A stretch of 64,000 bases of DNA from Luteolibacter sp. LG18 (lineage in GTDB: Bacteria; Verrucomicrobiota; Verrucomicrobiia; Verrucomicrobiales; Akkermansiaceae): contig NZ_AP024600.1 of NCBI RefSeq assembly GCF_036322585.1, positions 1,488,001 through 1,552,000 on the forward strand. Direction: 5' to 3'. The notes under the pieces are model-generated. The model worked only from the letters and a program-made list of their open reading frames with translations, did no database searches and was not told the DNA's origin. Positions within the stretch are counted from its first letter, which is position 1, and the number at the start of each line of letters is the position of its first letter. The position numbers and the translations under genes were made by a program. Shown here piece by piece: positions 63,993 to 64,000 of the stretch.

Positions 63993-64000
63993 CCACCGGC

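Overview
The window is GC-rich bacterial DNA, most consistent with a member of the Verrucomicrobiota (a Luteolibacter/Verrucomicrobiaceae-like organism). That assignment is an inference. It rests on the giant glycine-rich autotransporter, secreted proteins with autotransporter-associated beta-strand repeats, tandem SGNH hydrolases, many start codons without a clear Shine-Dalgarno, and intergenic regions crowded with short dispersed inverted repeats. No rRNA or ribosomal protein is present to fix the taxonomy.

Layout. Positions 1-7.2 kb hold three thioredoxin-fold envelope proteins (the first cut by the window edge), a DUF1778/GNAT toxin-antitoxin pair, dihydrolipoamide dehydrogenase, and three small exported or membrane proteins. 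Positions 7.3-10.6 kb are carB, with no carA beside it. Positions 10.6-17.1 kb form an accessory region. A Fic adenylyltransferase is preceded by an array of 34-bp palindromes and bracketed by a second, synonymously diverged copy of the carB 3' end. Then come an HNH endonuclease, small unknown genes, a Fic-like remnant with a second palindrome array, and a minus-strand replication module (HTH protein, RecA-type helicase, zinc-finger/AEP-like primase) with a pair of inverted 44-bp repeats between helicase and primase.

Positions 17.4-36.9 kb are mostly chromosomal housekeeping and envelope genes: trmL, rseP, an entericidin-like lipoprotein, a TerC-family protein, an M14-like deacylase, a DMT transporter, a secreted esterase, glnB with a sigma-54 promoter, and azurin. 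They also include an mscL/acyltransferase/OlsB-like GNAT/DUF2007 operon, three tandem paralogous secreted proteins, and two tandem-domain SGNH hydrolases.

Positions 37.1-39.7 kb carry a two-gene overlapping operon: a patatin phospholipase and a SLOG plus SLATT-like membrane protein. It is a good candidate conflict (anti-phage) system. A tRNA-Cys and a 4047-residue autotransporter follow (40-52.4 kb). Positions 52.7-59.4 kb carry a second candidate defence operon: an M48 metalloprotease overlapping an 1826-residue protein with kinase-like, DUF4011, SF1 helicase, Vsr-like nuclease and WGR parts. The window ends with a secreted GH128-like glycoside hydrolase.

At least seven families of short dispersed repeats occupy the intergenic spaces. 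Two elements of one family are each exactly 107 bp. All functional assignments come from reading motifs by eye; no database search was run.
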